The notes under the pieces: model-generated
What the model saw: the letters and a program-made list of their open reading frames with translations, nothing else
The model's database searches: none
Told to the model about the DNA's origin: nothing
Translations under genes and position numbers: made by a program
Assembly: GCF_036323735.1 (NCBI RefSeq)
Contig: NC_086020.1
Coordinates: forward strand, 127,691,210 to 127,755,209
From: Rattus norvegicus
Lineage: Eukaryota; Chordata; Mammalia; Rodentia; Muridae
Reading direction: 5' to 3'
Length of the DNA: 64,000 bases
Shown: positions 31,800-43,269 of the stretch, piece by piece
How the letters are laid out: each line of letters begins with the position of its first letter
How positions within the stretch are numbered: the first letter of the stretch is position 1

Positions 31800-34700
31800 G
31801 GGCTCATATCCATTTATCAGTGAGTACATACCATGAAGGTGTTTTTGTGATTGGGTTACCACACTCAGGATGATATTTTCTGGTTCCATCCATTTGCCTA
31901 TGAATTTCATGAAGTCATTGTTTTTGACAGCTGAGTAGTACTCCATTGTGTAGATGTACCACCATTTCTATATCCATTCTTCTTTTGAAGGGTATCTGGG
32001 TTCTTTCCAGCTTCTGACTGTTATATATATAACGCTGCTATAAAAGTAGAGGATCATGTTTCTTTGTTGTATGTTGGAGCATCATTTGGGTATATGCTCA
32101 GGAGTGGTATAGCTGTGTCCTCAGGTAGTGCAATGTCAAATTTTCTGAATAACCTCCAGACTGATTTCTGGAGTGATTGAACCAGTTTGCAATGCCACCA
32201 ATGGACAAGTGTTCCTTTTTTCTTCACATCCTTGCCAGCTTCTGATGTCACCTGAGTTTTTTATCTTGCCCATTCTGACTGGTGTGAGGTAGAATCTCAG
32301 GGTAGTTTTGATTTGCAGTTTTCTGATGACTACGGATGTTGAACATTTCTTAGTTATTTCTCAGCCACTCTATATTCCTCAGTTGAGAATTCTTTGTTTA
32401 GCTCAGTAACCCATTTTTAATAGGGTTATTTGGTTCTCTGGAGTCTACCTTTTTGAGTTCTTTATATATTTTGGATATTAGCCCGCATTGGAAATAGGAC
32501 TGGTAAAGATCTTTTCCCAATCTGTTGGCTGCTGTTTTGTCCTAATGACCATGTCCTTTGCCTTATAGAAGCTTTGCAGTTTTATGAGGTCCCATTTGTT
32601 GATTCTTGATCTTAGAGCATAAGTCATTGTTATTAGGTTCAGGAAAATTTCCACAGTGCCCATGTGTTTGAGGTCTTCCCCACTTTTTCTTCTATTATGT
32701 TGAGTGTATCTGGTTTTATGTGGGGGTCCTTGATCCACTTAGACTTGAGGTTTGTGCAGGGCAGTAAGAATGGATCGATCTGCATTCTTCTACATGTTGA
32801 TCTTCAGTTGAGCCAGCATCGTTTGTTGAAAATGCTTTTGTTTTTTCCACTGGATGGAAAAGAACAAGCAACCATAGTTTTGTGGGTTCATTTTTGTGTT
32901 TTCAAATTTATTCCACAGATATACTTGTCTGTCTATATACCAATACCATTCAGTTTTTATGACTATTGCTCTGTAATACTGCTTGAGGTCAGGCATGGTG
33001 ATTCCTCTAGAAGTTCTTTTATTGTTGAGTATAGTTTTCACTGTCCTGGGTTTTTGATATTCCAAATGAACTTGCAAATTTCTCTTTCTAATTCTATAAA
33101 GAATTGAGTTGGAATTTTGATGGGGATTGCATTGAATCTGTAGATTGCTTTTGGCAAAATGGCCATTTTTACTGTATTAATGCTGCTACTCCATGAGTAT
33201 GGGTGGTCTTTCCATCTTCTGAGATCTTCAATTTCTTTCCTCAGAGACTTGAAGTTCTTGTCGTGCACATCTTTTACTAACTTGATTAGAGTCACACCAC
33301 AGTATTTTATTTTACTTGTGACTATTGTGAATGGTGTCATTTCCCTAATTTTTTTCTCAGCTTGTTTATTCTTTGAGTAGAAGAAGGCTACTAATTCGTT
33401 TGAGTTAATTTTATATCCAGCCACTTTGCTGAAGTCATTTATCAAGCTTAGTAGTTCTCCAGTGAACTTTTGTGCTCACTTAAGTATACTATCAATCATC
33501 TGCAAATAGTGATATCTTGACTTCTACCTTTCAAATTTGTATTCTTTTGACCTCCTTTTGTTGACTGATTGCTCTGGCTACACTTCAAGTACTATATTGT
33601 ATAAGTAGGGAGAGAGTGGGAAGCCTTGTCTAGTCCTTGATTTTAGTGAGATTGCTCCAAGTTTCTCTCCATTTAGTTTAATGTTTGATACTGGTTTGCT
33701 GTATATTGCTTTTACAATGTTTAGGTATGGACCTTGAATCCCTGATCTTTCCATGATCTAATGAAATGGTCATGTGTTTTTTTTTCTTTGAGTTTGTTTA
33801 CATAGTAGATTACATTGATGAATTTCCGTATATTCAACCATCCCTGCATCCCTGGCATGAAGCCTACTTGATCATGATGGATGATGGTTTTGATGTGTTC
33901 TTGCATTCGGTTTGAGAGAATTTTATTGAGAGTTTTTGCACTGATATTCATAAGAGAACTAGGTCTGAAGTTTTCTTTCTTTGTTGGGTCTTTGTGTGGT
34001 TTAGTTATAAGCATAACTGCGGCTTCCTAGAAGAAATTGGGTAGTGATTCTCTTGTTTCTTTTTTTTGTGTAATAGTATGGACAGTACTGGTATGAGGTC
34101 TTCTATGGAGGTCCGATACAATTCTGTCCTAAACCCATCTGGTCTTGGGCTTTCTTTGTTTAGGAGACTTTTAATAATTGCTTCTATTTCTTAGGAGTTA
34201 TGGGACTGTTTAGATGTATTATCTGACCCAGACTTACTTTGGTGCCTTGTATCTTTCAAGAAAATTGTCCATTTCGTACAAATTTTCCAACTTTGTTGAA
34301 TATAGGCTTTTGTAGTAGGATCGAACGATTTCTTGAATTTCCTCAAATTCTGTTGTTATATCTCCCTTTTCTTTTCTGATTTTCCTAATTTGGATATACC
34401 CTCTGTGCCCTCTGGTTAGTCTGACTAAAGGTTTATCTATCTTGTTGATTTTCTGAAAGAACCAGCTTTTGGTTCTATTGATTCTTTGTATAGTCCTTTT
34501 TGTTTCTACTTGGTTGATTTCAGCTCTGAGTTTGATTATTTCCTACCTTCTACTCCTCCTGGGTGTGTTTGCTTCTTTTTGTTCTAGAGCTTTCAGGTGT
34601 TCTGTCAAGCTGGTGACATATGCTCTTTCCTGTTTCTTTCTCCAGACACTCAGAGCTATGAGTTTTCCTCTTAGCACAGCTTTCATTATTTCCCATAAGT

Positions 34701-34803
34701 TTGGGTATATTGTACCTTCGTTTTCATTAAATTCTAAGAAGTCTTTAATTTCTCTCTTTATTTTTTCCTTGACCAAGTTACCATTGAGTAGAGAGTTGTT
34801 CAA

Positions 34804-34851
<48 letters not shown>

Positions 34852-35730
34852 GATATATATATATATAGATATAGATATATATAGATATATAGATATAGAT
34901 ATAGATATAGATATAGATATAGATATAGATATAGATATAGATAGATGTAGATGTAGATAGATAGAGATAGAGATAGATGATATAGAGAAACAGATAGAGA
35001 TCGATAGATATAGGTAAATATTGAATATGGGCTTTCTGTCATTATTTTTGTTATTGAAGACCAGCCTTAGTACATGGTGATCTGATAGGATGCATGGGAT
35101 TATTTCTATCTTCTTCTATCTTTTGAGGCCAATTTTGTGACCAATTATATTGTCAGTTTTAGAGAAGGTAACATTGAGAGCTGAGAGTAAGGTATATTCT
35201 TTTGTTTTAAGAGGAAATGTTCTATAAATATTGTTAAATCCATTTGGTTCATAACATCAGTTAGTTTCTCTATGTCTCTGTTTAGTTTCTGTTTTCATGA
35301 TCTGTTCATTAATGAGAGTGCGGTGTTGAAATCTCCTGCTATTATTGTGTGAGGTGCAATGTATGCTTTGAACTGTATTAAGGCTTATTTTCTGAGGTTA
35401 GGTGTCCTTGCATTTGGAGCATAGATATTCAAGATTGAAGGTTCATATTGGTGGATTTTTCCTTTGTTGAATATGAAGTGTCCTTCCATTTTTTGATAAC
35501 TTTTGGTTGAAAGTCAATCTTATTCGATATTAGAATGACTATTCAAGCTTGATTCTTCATACCATTTGCTTGGAATTTTTTTCCCAGACTTTTACTCTGA
35601 GGTAGTGTCTGTCTTTGAGGTTTGTTTCCTGTATGCAGCAAAATACTCAGTCCTCTTTATGTATCCAATCACTTAGTCTATGTTGTTTTTTGGGGAATTG
35701 AGTCCATTGATGTTAAAAGATATTAAGAAA
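31800..35730 (-). pseudogene. L1 ORF2, antisense, multiply frameshifted
   Basis: C-terminal region 'catccatttgcctatgaatt' reversed, then blocks translating to recognisable ORF2 segments: LITKPHKDPTKKENFRPSSL at about 33960-34014 and DQVGFMPGMQGW upstream of it in genome order. The catalytic FADD codons are intact at 33495-33506 (minus), but the sequence after them has lost a base relative to the usual FADDMIV, giving an immediate stop. The endonuclease part reaches about 35700 ('aattgagtccattgatgtta'). A CT/TATAGA array at 34805-35013 breaks the frame. Confidence 0.92.
34805..35013. repeat. (CT)n(TA)n(TATAGA)n microsatellite inside ORF2
   Basis: About 210 bp: CT run (34805-34838), TA run, then TATAGA and GATAGA units, ending near 'gatagatataggtaaatatt'. 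It replaces a short ORF2 stretch corresponding to 'acttccatgtatatgtggg' in the reverse of the 1909 L1. Confidence 0.96.
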
Positions 35731-35851
35731 TAGTAATATTAGATATTCATTAAAACATTAAGGAATAGTAATTAGTTTCCTGCTATTTTTGTTGTTAGAG
35801 GTGGAATTATGTTTGTGTGGCTATCCTCTTTTGGGTTAGTTGAAAAGAGAT

Positions 35852-36889
35852 TTATTTCTTGCCTTTTCTAGGATGCAGTTTCCTCCTTGTGTTGGAGTTT
35901 TCCATTTATTATCCTTTGTAGGGCTGGATTTGTAGAAAGATATTGTGTAGATTAGGTTTTGTCATGATATATTTTGGTTTCTCCATCTATGTTTGAGGGT
36001 TTTGCTGGACATAGCAGCCTGGGCTGGCCTTTGTGCTCTCTTAGGGTCTGTATGACATCTGTCCAGGATCTTCTGGCTTTCATAGTTTCAGGTGAGAAGT
36101 CTGGTATAATTCTAATATGTTTGCCTTCATATGTTACTTGATGTTTTTCCCTTACTACCTTTAATATTCTTTTTGTTTTGTGTTTTTGGTGTTTTGACTA
36201 TTGTGTGAGGAATTTCATTTCTGGTCCAATCTATTTGGAGTTCTGTAGGTTTCTTGTATGTTTGTGGGCATCACTTTCTTTAGATTAGGGAAGTTTTCTT
36301 CTATAATTTTGTTGAAGATCTTTACTGGCCCTTTAATTTGGGAGTCTTCATTCTCTTATATATCCATTACACTTAGGTTTGATCTTCTCATTGTGTTCTG
36401 GATTTCCTGGATATTTTGACTTGGAGCTTTTCACATTTTACATTATTTTTGAAGGTTTTGCCATTGTTTTCTGAGGTATTTTTCTGCCCCTGGGATTTTC
36501 TCTTCTATCTCTTGTATTCTATTGGTGATGCTTTCATCTACAACTCCTGATCCCTCTCCTAGGTTTTCTATCTCCAGAGTTGTCTCCTTTTGTGCTTTCT
36601 TTTTCATTTCTCTTTGCATTTTTAAATCCTGGATGGTTTTGTTCATTTCCTTCACCTGTTTGGTTATATTTTCCTGTAATTCTTTAAGGAATTTTTGTGT
36701 GTCCTCTCTAATGGTTCCTACATGTTTACCTGTTTTATCCTGTGTTTCTTTAAGGTAGTTATTTATGTCCTTCTTAAAGGACATAAATATCATCATGATA
36801 TTTGATTTTAAATCCAAATCTTGCTTTTCCAGTGTGTTGGGATATCCAGTATCTTCTTTGGTGATAGAACTGGGCTCTGATGATGCCAT
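35852..36889 (-). pseudogene. L1 ORF1, antisense, decayed
   Basis: Starts with ATG at 36889 (MASSEPSSITKEDTGYPN). The N-terminal and coiled-coil part is open for 148 codons to about 36443, with polar residues and heptads. Downstream the RNA-binding part is recognisable in other frames ('cctctagaagatcctggac'-type text at about 36060), ending near 35852 with a lost stop. ORF1 is the L1 RNA-binding chaperone. Confidence 0.9.
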
Positions 36890-37358
36890 GTCATCTTGGT
36901 TTCTGTTGCTTAGGTTCCTGATGAGAAACCTAAGAGGCAGGAGCCTCTTACCATCAGGCTGTCTCTGGTGTTAGCTTGTCTTGCTGTCACTGACAGTGAC
37001 TTGACCCTCCTGTAAGGGTGTGTATTATCACTCCCGCATACCTGTTTTCTTTCAGCTGAATCTGGGAACAAAGAGCTGCCCTTCCGTTTGTGTGTCCTTA
37101 AGCCTTGAGTAGCTTGGATCAGAAGATTTGTTCTTACCTCTGCTCTCAGGTGGGTCAGTGCTCCAGGTGACTGACTTTAAGCTCTGGGCTCAGGCAGAAA
37201 CCAGAAGGTTCCTGCCTCTCTCTGTTTCTAGGTTCCTAGGGCACTAAGTAGGTTCCTCTTGGGCCAGGAATGTGAGCAGAAGTGGACTTCTCCCCTGAGC
37301 TCTCAGGATTTTCTGCACTTCTGAGAGGCAAGCTCTTTCCCCCATGGGGTTGGGTCCC
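36890..37358 (-). promoter_or_regulatory. L1 5' UTR, antisense
   Basis: GC-richer block from the ORF1 start to the right TSD. It contains a near-palindromic 'gagaaacctaagaggcagga' region and a (TGACAG)-like 'actgacagtgacttgaccct' segment. It differs from the 5' UTR at 1909, suggesting a different L1 subfamily promoter. Confidence 0.7.
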
Positions 37359-37368
37359 ATAATTATTC
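37359..37368. repeat. Right TSD of the antisense L1
   Basis: ATAATTATTC directly after the reversed 5' UTR end (TTGGGTCCC). It agrees with 30861-30870. Confidence 0.8.
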
Positions 37369-38527
37369 GTTCATCAATCATTCTATTAGACAATTCTCCA
37401 TCTACCTCATGTGCATATGAAAGTAATTAAATTTGTTCTTTTAAATAAAACTTTAATAAATATTTTATCAAGGATCTAGGTACAAATTTATAAACTTTAT
37501 TTAATTTTCTTAGGGATGAGTTAAAATATAAAACTATATGTTGTCCTTGTCAATGGCACTATTTCTACCCTTTAAAAACAGAGATTATTTGTATTACTAT
37601 TTTATATTTAGAAGAATCATAAAACACTGATGATACTATCTTAAATTTTATCATTTTTGCTAAGCTTTTGTTATAAAACATTATATGTGGACATAAAATA
37701 ATGTCTACCAACATTTTAATCAGATTTTGACAATCAGTCTTCAAGCATGGGCCTGGCTTTCTAGATAAGAGTTAAAATAATAGCATCTATAACTTATGCA
37801 CACTGTCTAAACTTTACACCTCCAAGGCCTTCTCAATGATTTTATGTTGAAAGTTGGATTGAAAAGAGTTAAAACCAGTTTTTTTGGACTATTCTTAATA
37901 TGTCAAACTGATCTAAAACCTCAATGTCATGAAGTCAACAATGTGTCTTCAAGAGACATCTTCAAAACTATGAAATTAAGGGAGGAGACCATTTGAATTA
38001 AAATTTATCTGTTACTTGTTTTAAGAATGGTCTGAAGGACTTTTTTCTTTTTCTTTTTTCTAGAAAGTTCTCTCATGAATTAATTATGAAATTTACTAGT
38101 TTTGGGAAAGAGAATTTTTAGCACTGATATAGACCAAGTGTGTTTTTTGTATATTCTCAAAATTTATGAATGTCCACAATGTTTTGGGTATTACACCAGG
38201 AAGTATTTGGAGGTAAATTAAAGCACATGTTGAACTATTGGCAGTGAAAACATTGTGAATCTCCACATGCTTCCTTTCATGTAGTTATGCAGATTTTCAG
38301 AAATAGCTATCATTTCATGCTGAGGAATTAATATCTGAAGGTTAAATTGAATCAATGTCCTGTAGAGTTGGAACCATCCTAAAAATCATTAAGTAGGTTT
38401 CTTTTTTCAGTCATAACTACATTCCTTCATTTATGCAATAATGAGAATTTTGGGGATACCTATTTTAATAAAATACAGCTCTGCTAAAGAAACTGTTCAC
38501 AGAACAGAATTGGTTACTTAAGAAACC
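37369..38527. other. Unassigned AT-rich unique sequence
   Basis: No recognised repeat or gene. Confidence 0.5.
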
Positions 38528-38566
38528 AGTTTTACATGGTGATGCATGCCTTTCATTCCAGAACCA
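38528..38566 (+). repeat. B1-like SINE fragment
   Basis: 'catggtgatgcatgcctttc' followed by ATTCCAGAACC matches the B1 head (GTGGTGGCGCACGCCTTTAATCCCAGCAC) over about 35 bp. Confidence 0.4.
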
Positions 38567-39011
38567 ATGACCTTCCATAAATCTATCAGTGGCATATAGT
38601 TCTGCACTGAAATACCCTTGCCCAGTTGCCCAGTATCCACAGTAAACTGCTGACAGACCTGCTAAAGGTCCAGTGAAGACTTACAAAACTCTTGTGAGGA
38701 CATGATTATAATGGCCATATCTTGCTCAAAAGATATTTTACAGCACTTCCCCCCACTTTGCACCTCCTACATTCTTTCTACCCCATTTTCCCATTTTACA
38801 CTAAAGATGTGGTTCAAATGAAAATAGACCCTGTTGCCCATATCTTTTGAGTATTTTGGTCCTTAGTTGGTGAAACTGATTGGAAAGCATAGGGAAGGGT
38901 AGCTCTGTTCAAGGAGGAGGGTTACTGGGGTTGAACTTTGAGGTTTCAAAGGCTCACTGTATTCCTAGTCTCTCTGACTCTTTCTATTTTGTGGTACATT
39001 TGGTAGCTTTG

Positions 39012-39021
39012 TTCATCTTTT
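39012..39021. repeat. Left TSD of the inverted L1
   Basis: TTCATCTTTT, repeated at 41121-41130; it ends in a T-run, as expected for a minus-strand L1 target. Confidence 0.82.
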
Positions 39022-39538
39022 TGTTATTAGATATATTTCTTTACTTACATTTCAAATGGTAATCTCTTTCTTGGTTTCCTGTCCATAAGTCCCCATCTCC
39101 ACCCTTCTCCCATATGGGTGTCCTCCCGCATCCACCCCCTTTCCACCCTCACCCCGGCATTACCCTGTACTGGAGGTCCAACCTTGGTAGGACCAAGGGC
39201 TTCCCCTTCCACTAGTGCCCCAACAAGGTTATTATCTGCTACATATGCAGTTGGAATCCTGGGTCAGTCCATGCATTGTTTTTGGTAGTGGTTTAGGCTG
39301 TGGAAGCTCTGGTTGGTTGGCATTGTTGTTTCTATGGGGTTGCAAGCTCTTTTAGCTCTTTCAATCTTTCCTCTAATTCTCCAAAGGGGGTCCTTTTCTC
39401 AGTTCAGTGGTTTGCTGCTAGCATTGACCTCTTTATTGGACAGGCTCTGGATGTGTCTCTCAGGAGAGATCCCTATCCGGTCCCTTTCAGCATGCACTTT
39501 TTAGCTACATCAATCTTATCTAGTAGTTTGGTGGCTGA

Positions 39539-39559
39539 TTATATATATATATATATATG
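39539..39559. repeat. Short (TA)n in the L1 3' UTR
   Basis: About ten TA units at the same 3' UTR position that carries the 240-bp array in the 30.9 kb L1. Confidence 0.9.
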
Positions 39560-40030
39560 CATGCCACATGTGGGATGGGTTCCTTCAGTCGCTGATCTAA
39601 ACTTTGCTTCCTTATCCTCTCCTATGGATATTTTTCCCCTTTTAAGGAGTGGGAGCATCCATTTTGGTCATCCTTCTTCTTGAGCTTCCTGTGGTCTGTG
39701 GATTGCATCTTGGATAATTTGAACTTTTGGGCTAATATCCACTTATCAATGAGCCCATATCAACTGTTTTTCTGTGATTGGGTTACCATACACAGGATCG
39801 TATTTTCTAGTTCATTCTATTTGCCTATGAATTTCAAGAAATCATTGTTTTTGATAGCTGAGTAGTACTCCATTGTGTAGATGTACCACATTTTTTTAAA
39901 TCCATTTGTCTGTTGAAGGGCATCTGGGTTCTTTCTACCTTCTGACTATTATAAATAAGTCTGCTATGAATATAGTGGAGTATGTGTCTTTGTTGTATGT
40001 TGGAGCAACTTTTTGTCATATGCCAAACTA

Positions 40031-40765
40031 CAAGCATCACCAACAGAATACAAGAGAATCTCAGAGGCAGAAGATACATACCATAAAAAACATCTACACA
40101 ACTGTCAAAGATAAAGTAAAATACAAAAACCTCCAGCCCAAAACATCCAGGAAATGCAGGACATAATGAGATCAAACCTAAGGATAATAGATATAGAAGA
40201 AATTGAAGACTCCCAACCTAAAGGGCCAGTAAATATATTCAACAAAATTACAGAAGAAAACTTCCCTAACCTAAAGTAAGAGATGCCCATAAACATGCAA
40301 GAAGCCTACAGAACTCCAAATAGATTGGACCAGAAGAGAAATTCCTCCTGTCACATAAAAGTTAAAACACCACATGCACAAAACAAAGAAAGAATATTAA
40401 AAGCAGTAAGGGGAAAAGGTCAAGTGATATATTAAGGCAGAGCTTTCAGAATTACATCAGACTTCTCACTAGAGACTATGAAATCCAGAAGATCCTGGCC
40501 AGTTGTCATAGAGGACCTAAGGGAGCACAAATGCCAGCCCAAGCTACTGTATCCAGCAAAACTCTCAGTTAACATAGATGGAGAAACCAAGATATTCCAT
40601 GACAAGACCAAATTTACACAATATCTTTCTATAAATCCATCCCTACAAAGGATAATAGATGGAAAATGCCAACAAATGGAGAGAAACTACACTGTACAGA
40701 AAGCAAGAATGGAATCTCTTTGCAATGAAACGAAAAGAGAGACACACAAACATAATTCCACCTCG
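40031..40765 (+). pseudogene. L1 ORF1 fragment in the inverted segment
   Basis: Plus-strand ORF1 from the end of the coiled coil ('aagcatcaccaacagaatac') through the RNA-binding part. The stretch 40478-40852 is open and reads LLYPAKLSVNIDGETKIF and KFTQYLSINPSLQRI. Stops and indels occur earlier, for example near 40280 and 40435. ORF2 begins just downstream but is cut at 41120. Confidence 0.88.
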
Positions 40766-41120
40766 AATAATGAAAATAACAGCAAGCAACAATCACTATT
40801 CTTTAATACCTCTCAACATCAAGAGACTCAATTCCTCAATAAAAAGACATAGACCATAGACTAACAAACTTGATACAGAAAGTGGACCAAGTGTTTTGCT
40901 GTATGCAGGACACACACCTCAGACACAAAGAAAGACACTACCTCAGAGTAAATGGCTAGAAAATGACTTTCCAAGCAAATGGCCCAAAGAAACAAGCTGG
41001 AGTTGCCATTCTAATATCAAATAAAATTGACTTTGAACCAAGTCATTAAGAAGGATAAGGAAGGACACTTCATATTCATCAAAGGAAAAATCCACCAAGA
41101 TGAACTCCCAATCTGATTTA

Positions 41121-41130
41121 TTCATCTTTT
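41121..41130. repeat. Right TSD of the inverted L1
   Basis: TTCATCTTTT directly after the last L1 base ('gaactcccaatctgattta'). Confidence 0.82.
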
Positions 41131-41149
41131 AAATGAAAGATTAAATTCT

Positions 41150-41420
41150 CATCTCATTTTAAATATATTTTACTTTTATAATTTTTGAGATTATAATATA
41201 ATTATAACATCTCTTTCTTACCTATCCCCAAACTCTTCCACATACATACCTATTCTTCATTGAATCCATGGAATCTTCTTTCATTAATTGTTATGGCAGG
41301 TACTCATGATTTTTCTTCCCTAGTAGCCCACATAGCAATGTCTGGTACTATGCAAGCTAGTTAATATGAATGAAATTTCCAGCTCAATTCCAACCTGATT
41401 TTCCTATACATTGAAACCTA
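41150..41420 (-). repeat. Possible old antisense repeat tail
   Basis: 'gagattataatataattata', 'cttacctatccccaaactct' and 'tctttcattaattgttatgg' recall the reversed end of an old rodent LINE or LTR repeat. The right end is unclear. Confidence 0.35.
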
Positions 41421-41603
41421 AGTTATATATGGTATCTTTAGCAGTAGAATGCCATCTACTAATTATACTAGATAATGAAAAGAATGGGTCAAATTTGCAT
41501 TATTTTGGAGAATTCTGAGACTTATAAAAAGGTATTCCATCCCTGGCACTGGGATGGTGTTTTGTTCAATATTTGTATGTTCTGGGAACAGAGTGCGCAT
41601 GTG

Positions 41604-41604
<1 letters not shown>

Positions 41605-41640
<36 letters not shown>

Positions 41641-41644
41641 AGAC

Positions 41645-41677
<33 letters not shown>

Positions 41678-41694
41678 AAAAGAGACAGAGACAG
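41605..41694. repeat. (CA)n(GA)n compound microsatellite
   Basis: About 30 bp of CA followed by about 55 bp of GA and GACAGA units. Antisense open frames through it are Ser-Leu and Cys-Val repeats. Confidence 0.95.
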
Positions 41695-41759
41695 AAGTGA
41701 AATATATTTATCATGCAGGTAATAAATGAAACAAACACAAAGTGTCTTTAATATCATAA

Positions 41760-42364
41760 CCTCCTGTATGTAATAAATATATATCTTCTAATTCTAGGTA
41801 TTGTCAAAGTAGTTCTAGATGACACATGCCAAGCTTAACATGCTGAAAGTAAGATGTTCTTTGTGCTCTTTAATTTCTGGGCTGTCTTCATTGTGTTCCA
41901 GTTTAGTTCGAGGCACCATTAATGACCAGACACTCCCTGTAAATCTTTAATATTGCCCCTGGTCTCTTTTCTGTGTTTGGGTCCATAGTCATTTCATTCT
42001 TGAACATATTCAATCTGTTTCTAGTCTCCTTAGTCCTTTACATTGTAGCCTTATTGACATTCATTACATTACTGTATAGCTAACTAACTTATTCTCTAGA
42101 TTACTGGTATAGTATAGGATCTCACTAAAAAGGCCTCTATCTGTATTCCCTTTTACAGTTTCGTAATATTCTACCACACTCCTTTTTATTATAAAGAGCA
42201 ATAATCTGGCAAAGAATCCTTCTTCATGAAGTAGCCATTATAGTACAACTAAGAGCATGTCAGTATCATTAGATAGTAAGTAGGGCATAGTTTCTCTTCT
42301 TGTCAGAAATACTTTTTCATCTCTCCACTCACTAGACCATATAACTTATCTAGCATGAATATAT
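41760..42364. other. Unassigned sequence
   Basis: No recognised feature. Confidence 0.45.
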
Positions 42365-42515
42365 ATTTATCTGACTATCTGTCTGTTTATTCATTCATGT
42401 ATGCATGTGTGTGTGTGTGTGTCTATCAGTCTAGGCAGATATTTATCTGATAGATATAGATTCTAGATATAGAGAGATATAGATTGATAGACACATAGAT
42501 ACATAGATAAGTGTA
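42365..42515. repeat. Imperfect TG and GATA-type simple repeats
   Basis: CTGTCTGT and ATGTATGCATG, a (TG)n of about 20 bp, then TATCTGATAGATATAGATT and GATAGACACATAGATACATAG units. Degenerate tetranucleotide repeat. Confidence 0.8.
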
Positions 42516-42865
42516 CCAAACAAATGCCTTGAATAATTTTGTAATAAAATTCTACTTTTCTACCTATGGGTTACTCAAACAAAAAAGAACAGCTGTTCAC
42601 ACTGTTTCATTTTCATACCCATGACAAACTGTAGGAAATCCTGTCAATAAATTGAAATGATGCAAGAAATTGAAAGGAAATTAAATGTCTGTGTTATAAG
42701 TGGTTATTAGATTAAAATGTTTGTGTACTATTTGTATATGTATAAAATACATTTTAAATTCAAATTAAAAAACAGTGAAGCAGAGAGTAAAACATTAGTT
42801 GTTGATAGGGGTATGGCAGACAAGATCTTAAAAACAAAAAATAAAAGTTGCCATTTATAAGAATG

Positions 42866-42932
42866 GATAAGTCTGGAGATGTAGTACAGTTCAGTGTGTT
42901 TTGGTACATTTTAAAAATAAAAAAAACATCAT
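42866..42932 (+). repeat. tRNA-type SINE head fragment
   Basis: 'gtctggagatgtagtacagt' resembles the ID or B4 start (GGCTGGAGATGTAGCTCAGT), ending in an A-run. Only about 60 bp. Confidence 0.35.
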
Positions 42933-43050
42933 AATATTCGAAGAACAGTAATTATATACATGTGCATAAAATAAAAAGGTAAAACTGAAGTTTTATTTCT
43001 TATGGAGCACTAGTAGTCCTATCACAGAAAATTGTATTTGTCCTTTGTTA

Positions 43051-43097
<47 letters not shown>
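43051..43097. repeat. (TG)n microsatellite
   Basis: Perfect TG run of about 46 bp. Confidence 0.97.
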
Positions 43098-43099
<2 letters not shown>

Positions 43100-43269
43100 C
43101 ATATATTTGTACTTGCTCTGTGATACAACCGAACAGAAATAATAAATCTGTAGGTCTACAGCTTCGGCAAACAAAAAATTCAAAGAGGTTTGTACTTAAG
43201 GATTTAATTTGGATAACTGACAGTATATACACTCTTCCTTGAGAATAAGCCTGGGTTATACTAACTCAA

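Larger units (their letters stand above)
30871..37358 (-). mobile_element. Nearly full-length antisense L1 with two internal microsatellites
   Basis: Read on minus it starts with a 5' UTR (36890-37358), then ORF1 (about 35852-36889), ORF2 (about 31800-35730), a 3' UTR and a tail now made of (TTAA)n at 30872-30900. TSD ATAATTATTC lies at 30861-30870 and 37359-37368, and both copies continue with one mismatch (CTTT/CGTT). Length is about 6.5 kb including roughly 450 bp of simple repeat. Both ORFs carry frameshifts, so it is dead. It is older than the 1909 copy by its 3' UTR type (CATTTCAAATG). Confidence 0.95.
39022..41120 (-). mobile_element. L1 insertion with 5' inversion (twin priming)
   Basis: Left part (39022-about 40028) is an antisense L1 3' UTR and ORF2 C-terminus. 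Right part (about 40031-41120) is plus-strand L1 running from the ORF1 coiled-coil end through the ORF1 C-terminus into the ORF2 endonuclease. The pair is flanked by TTCATCTTTT at 39012-39021 and 41121-41130. This is the expected product of twin priming: the 5'-most RNA position lies at the junction and the internal priming point at the outer edge. About 3 kb of ORF2, including the RT, is absent. Confidence 0.92.

Noticed and set aside
42365..42515. Short regular repeats resembling a CRISPR array
   Set aside because: Degenerate GATA/TG microsatellite with no spacers; the genome is mammalian.
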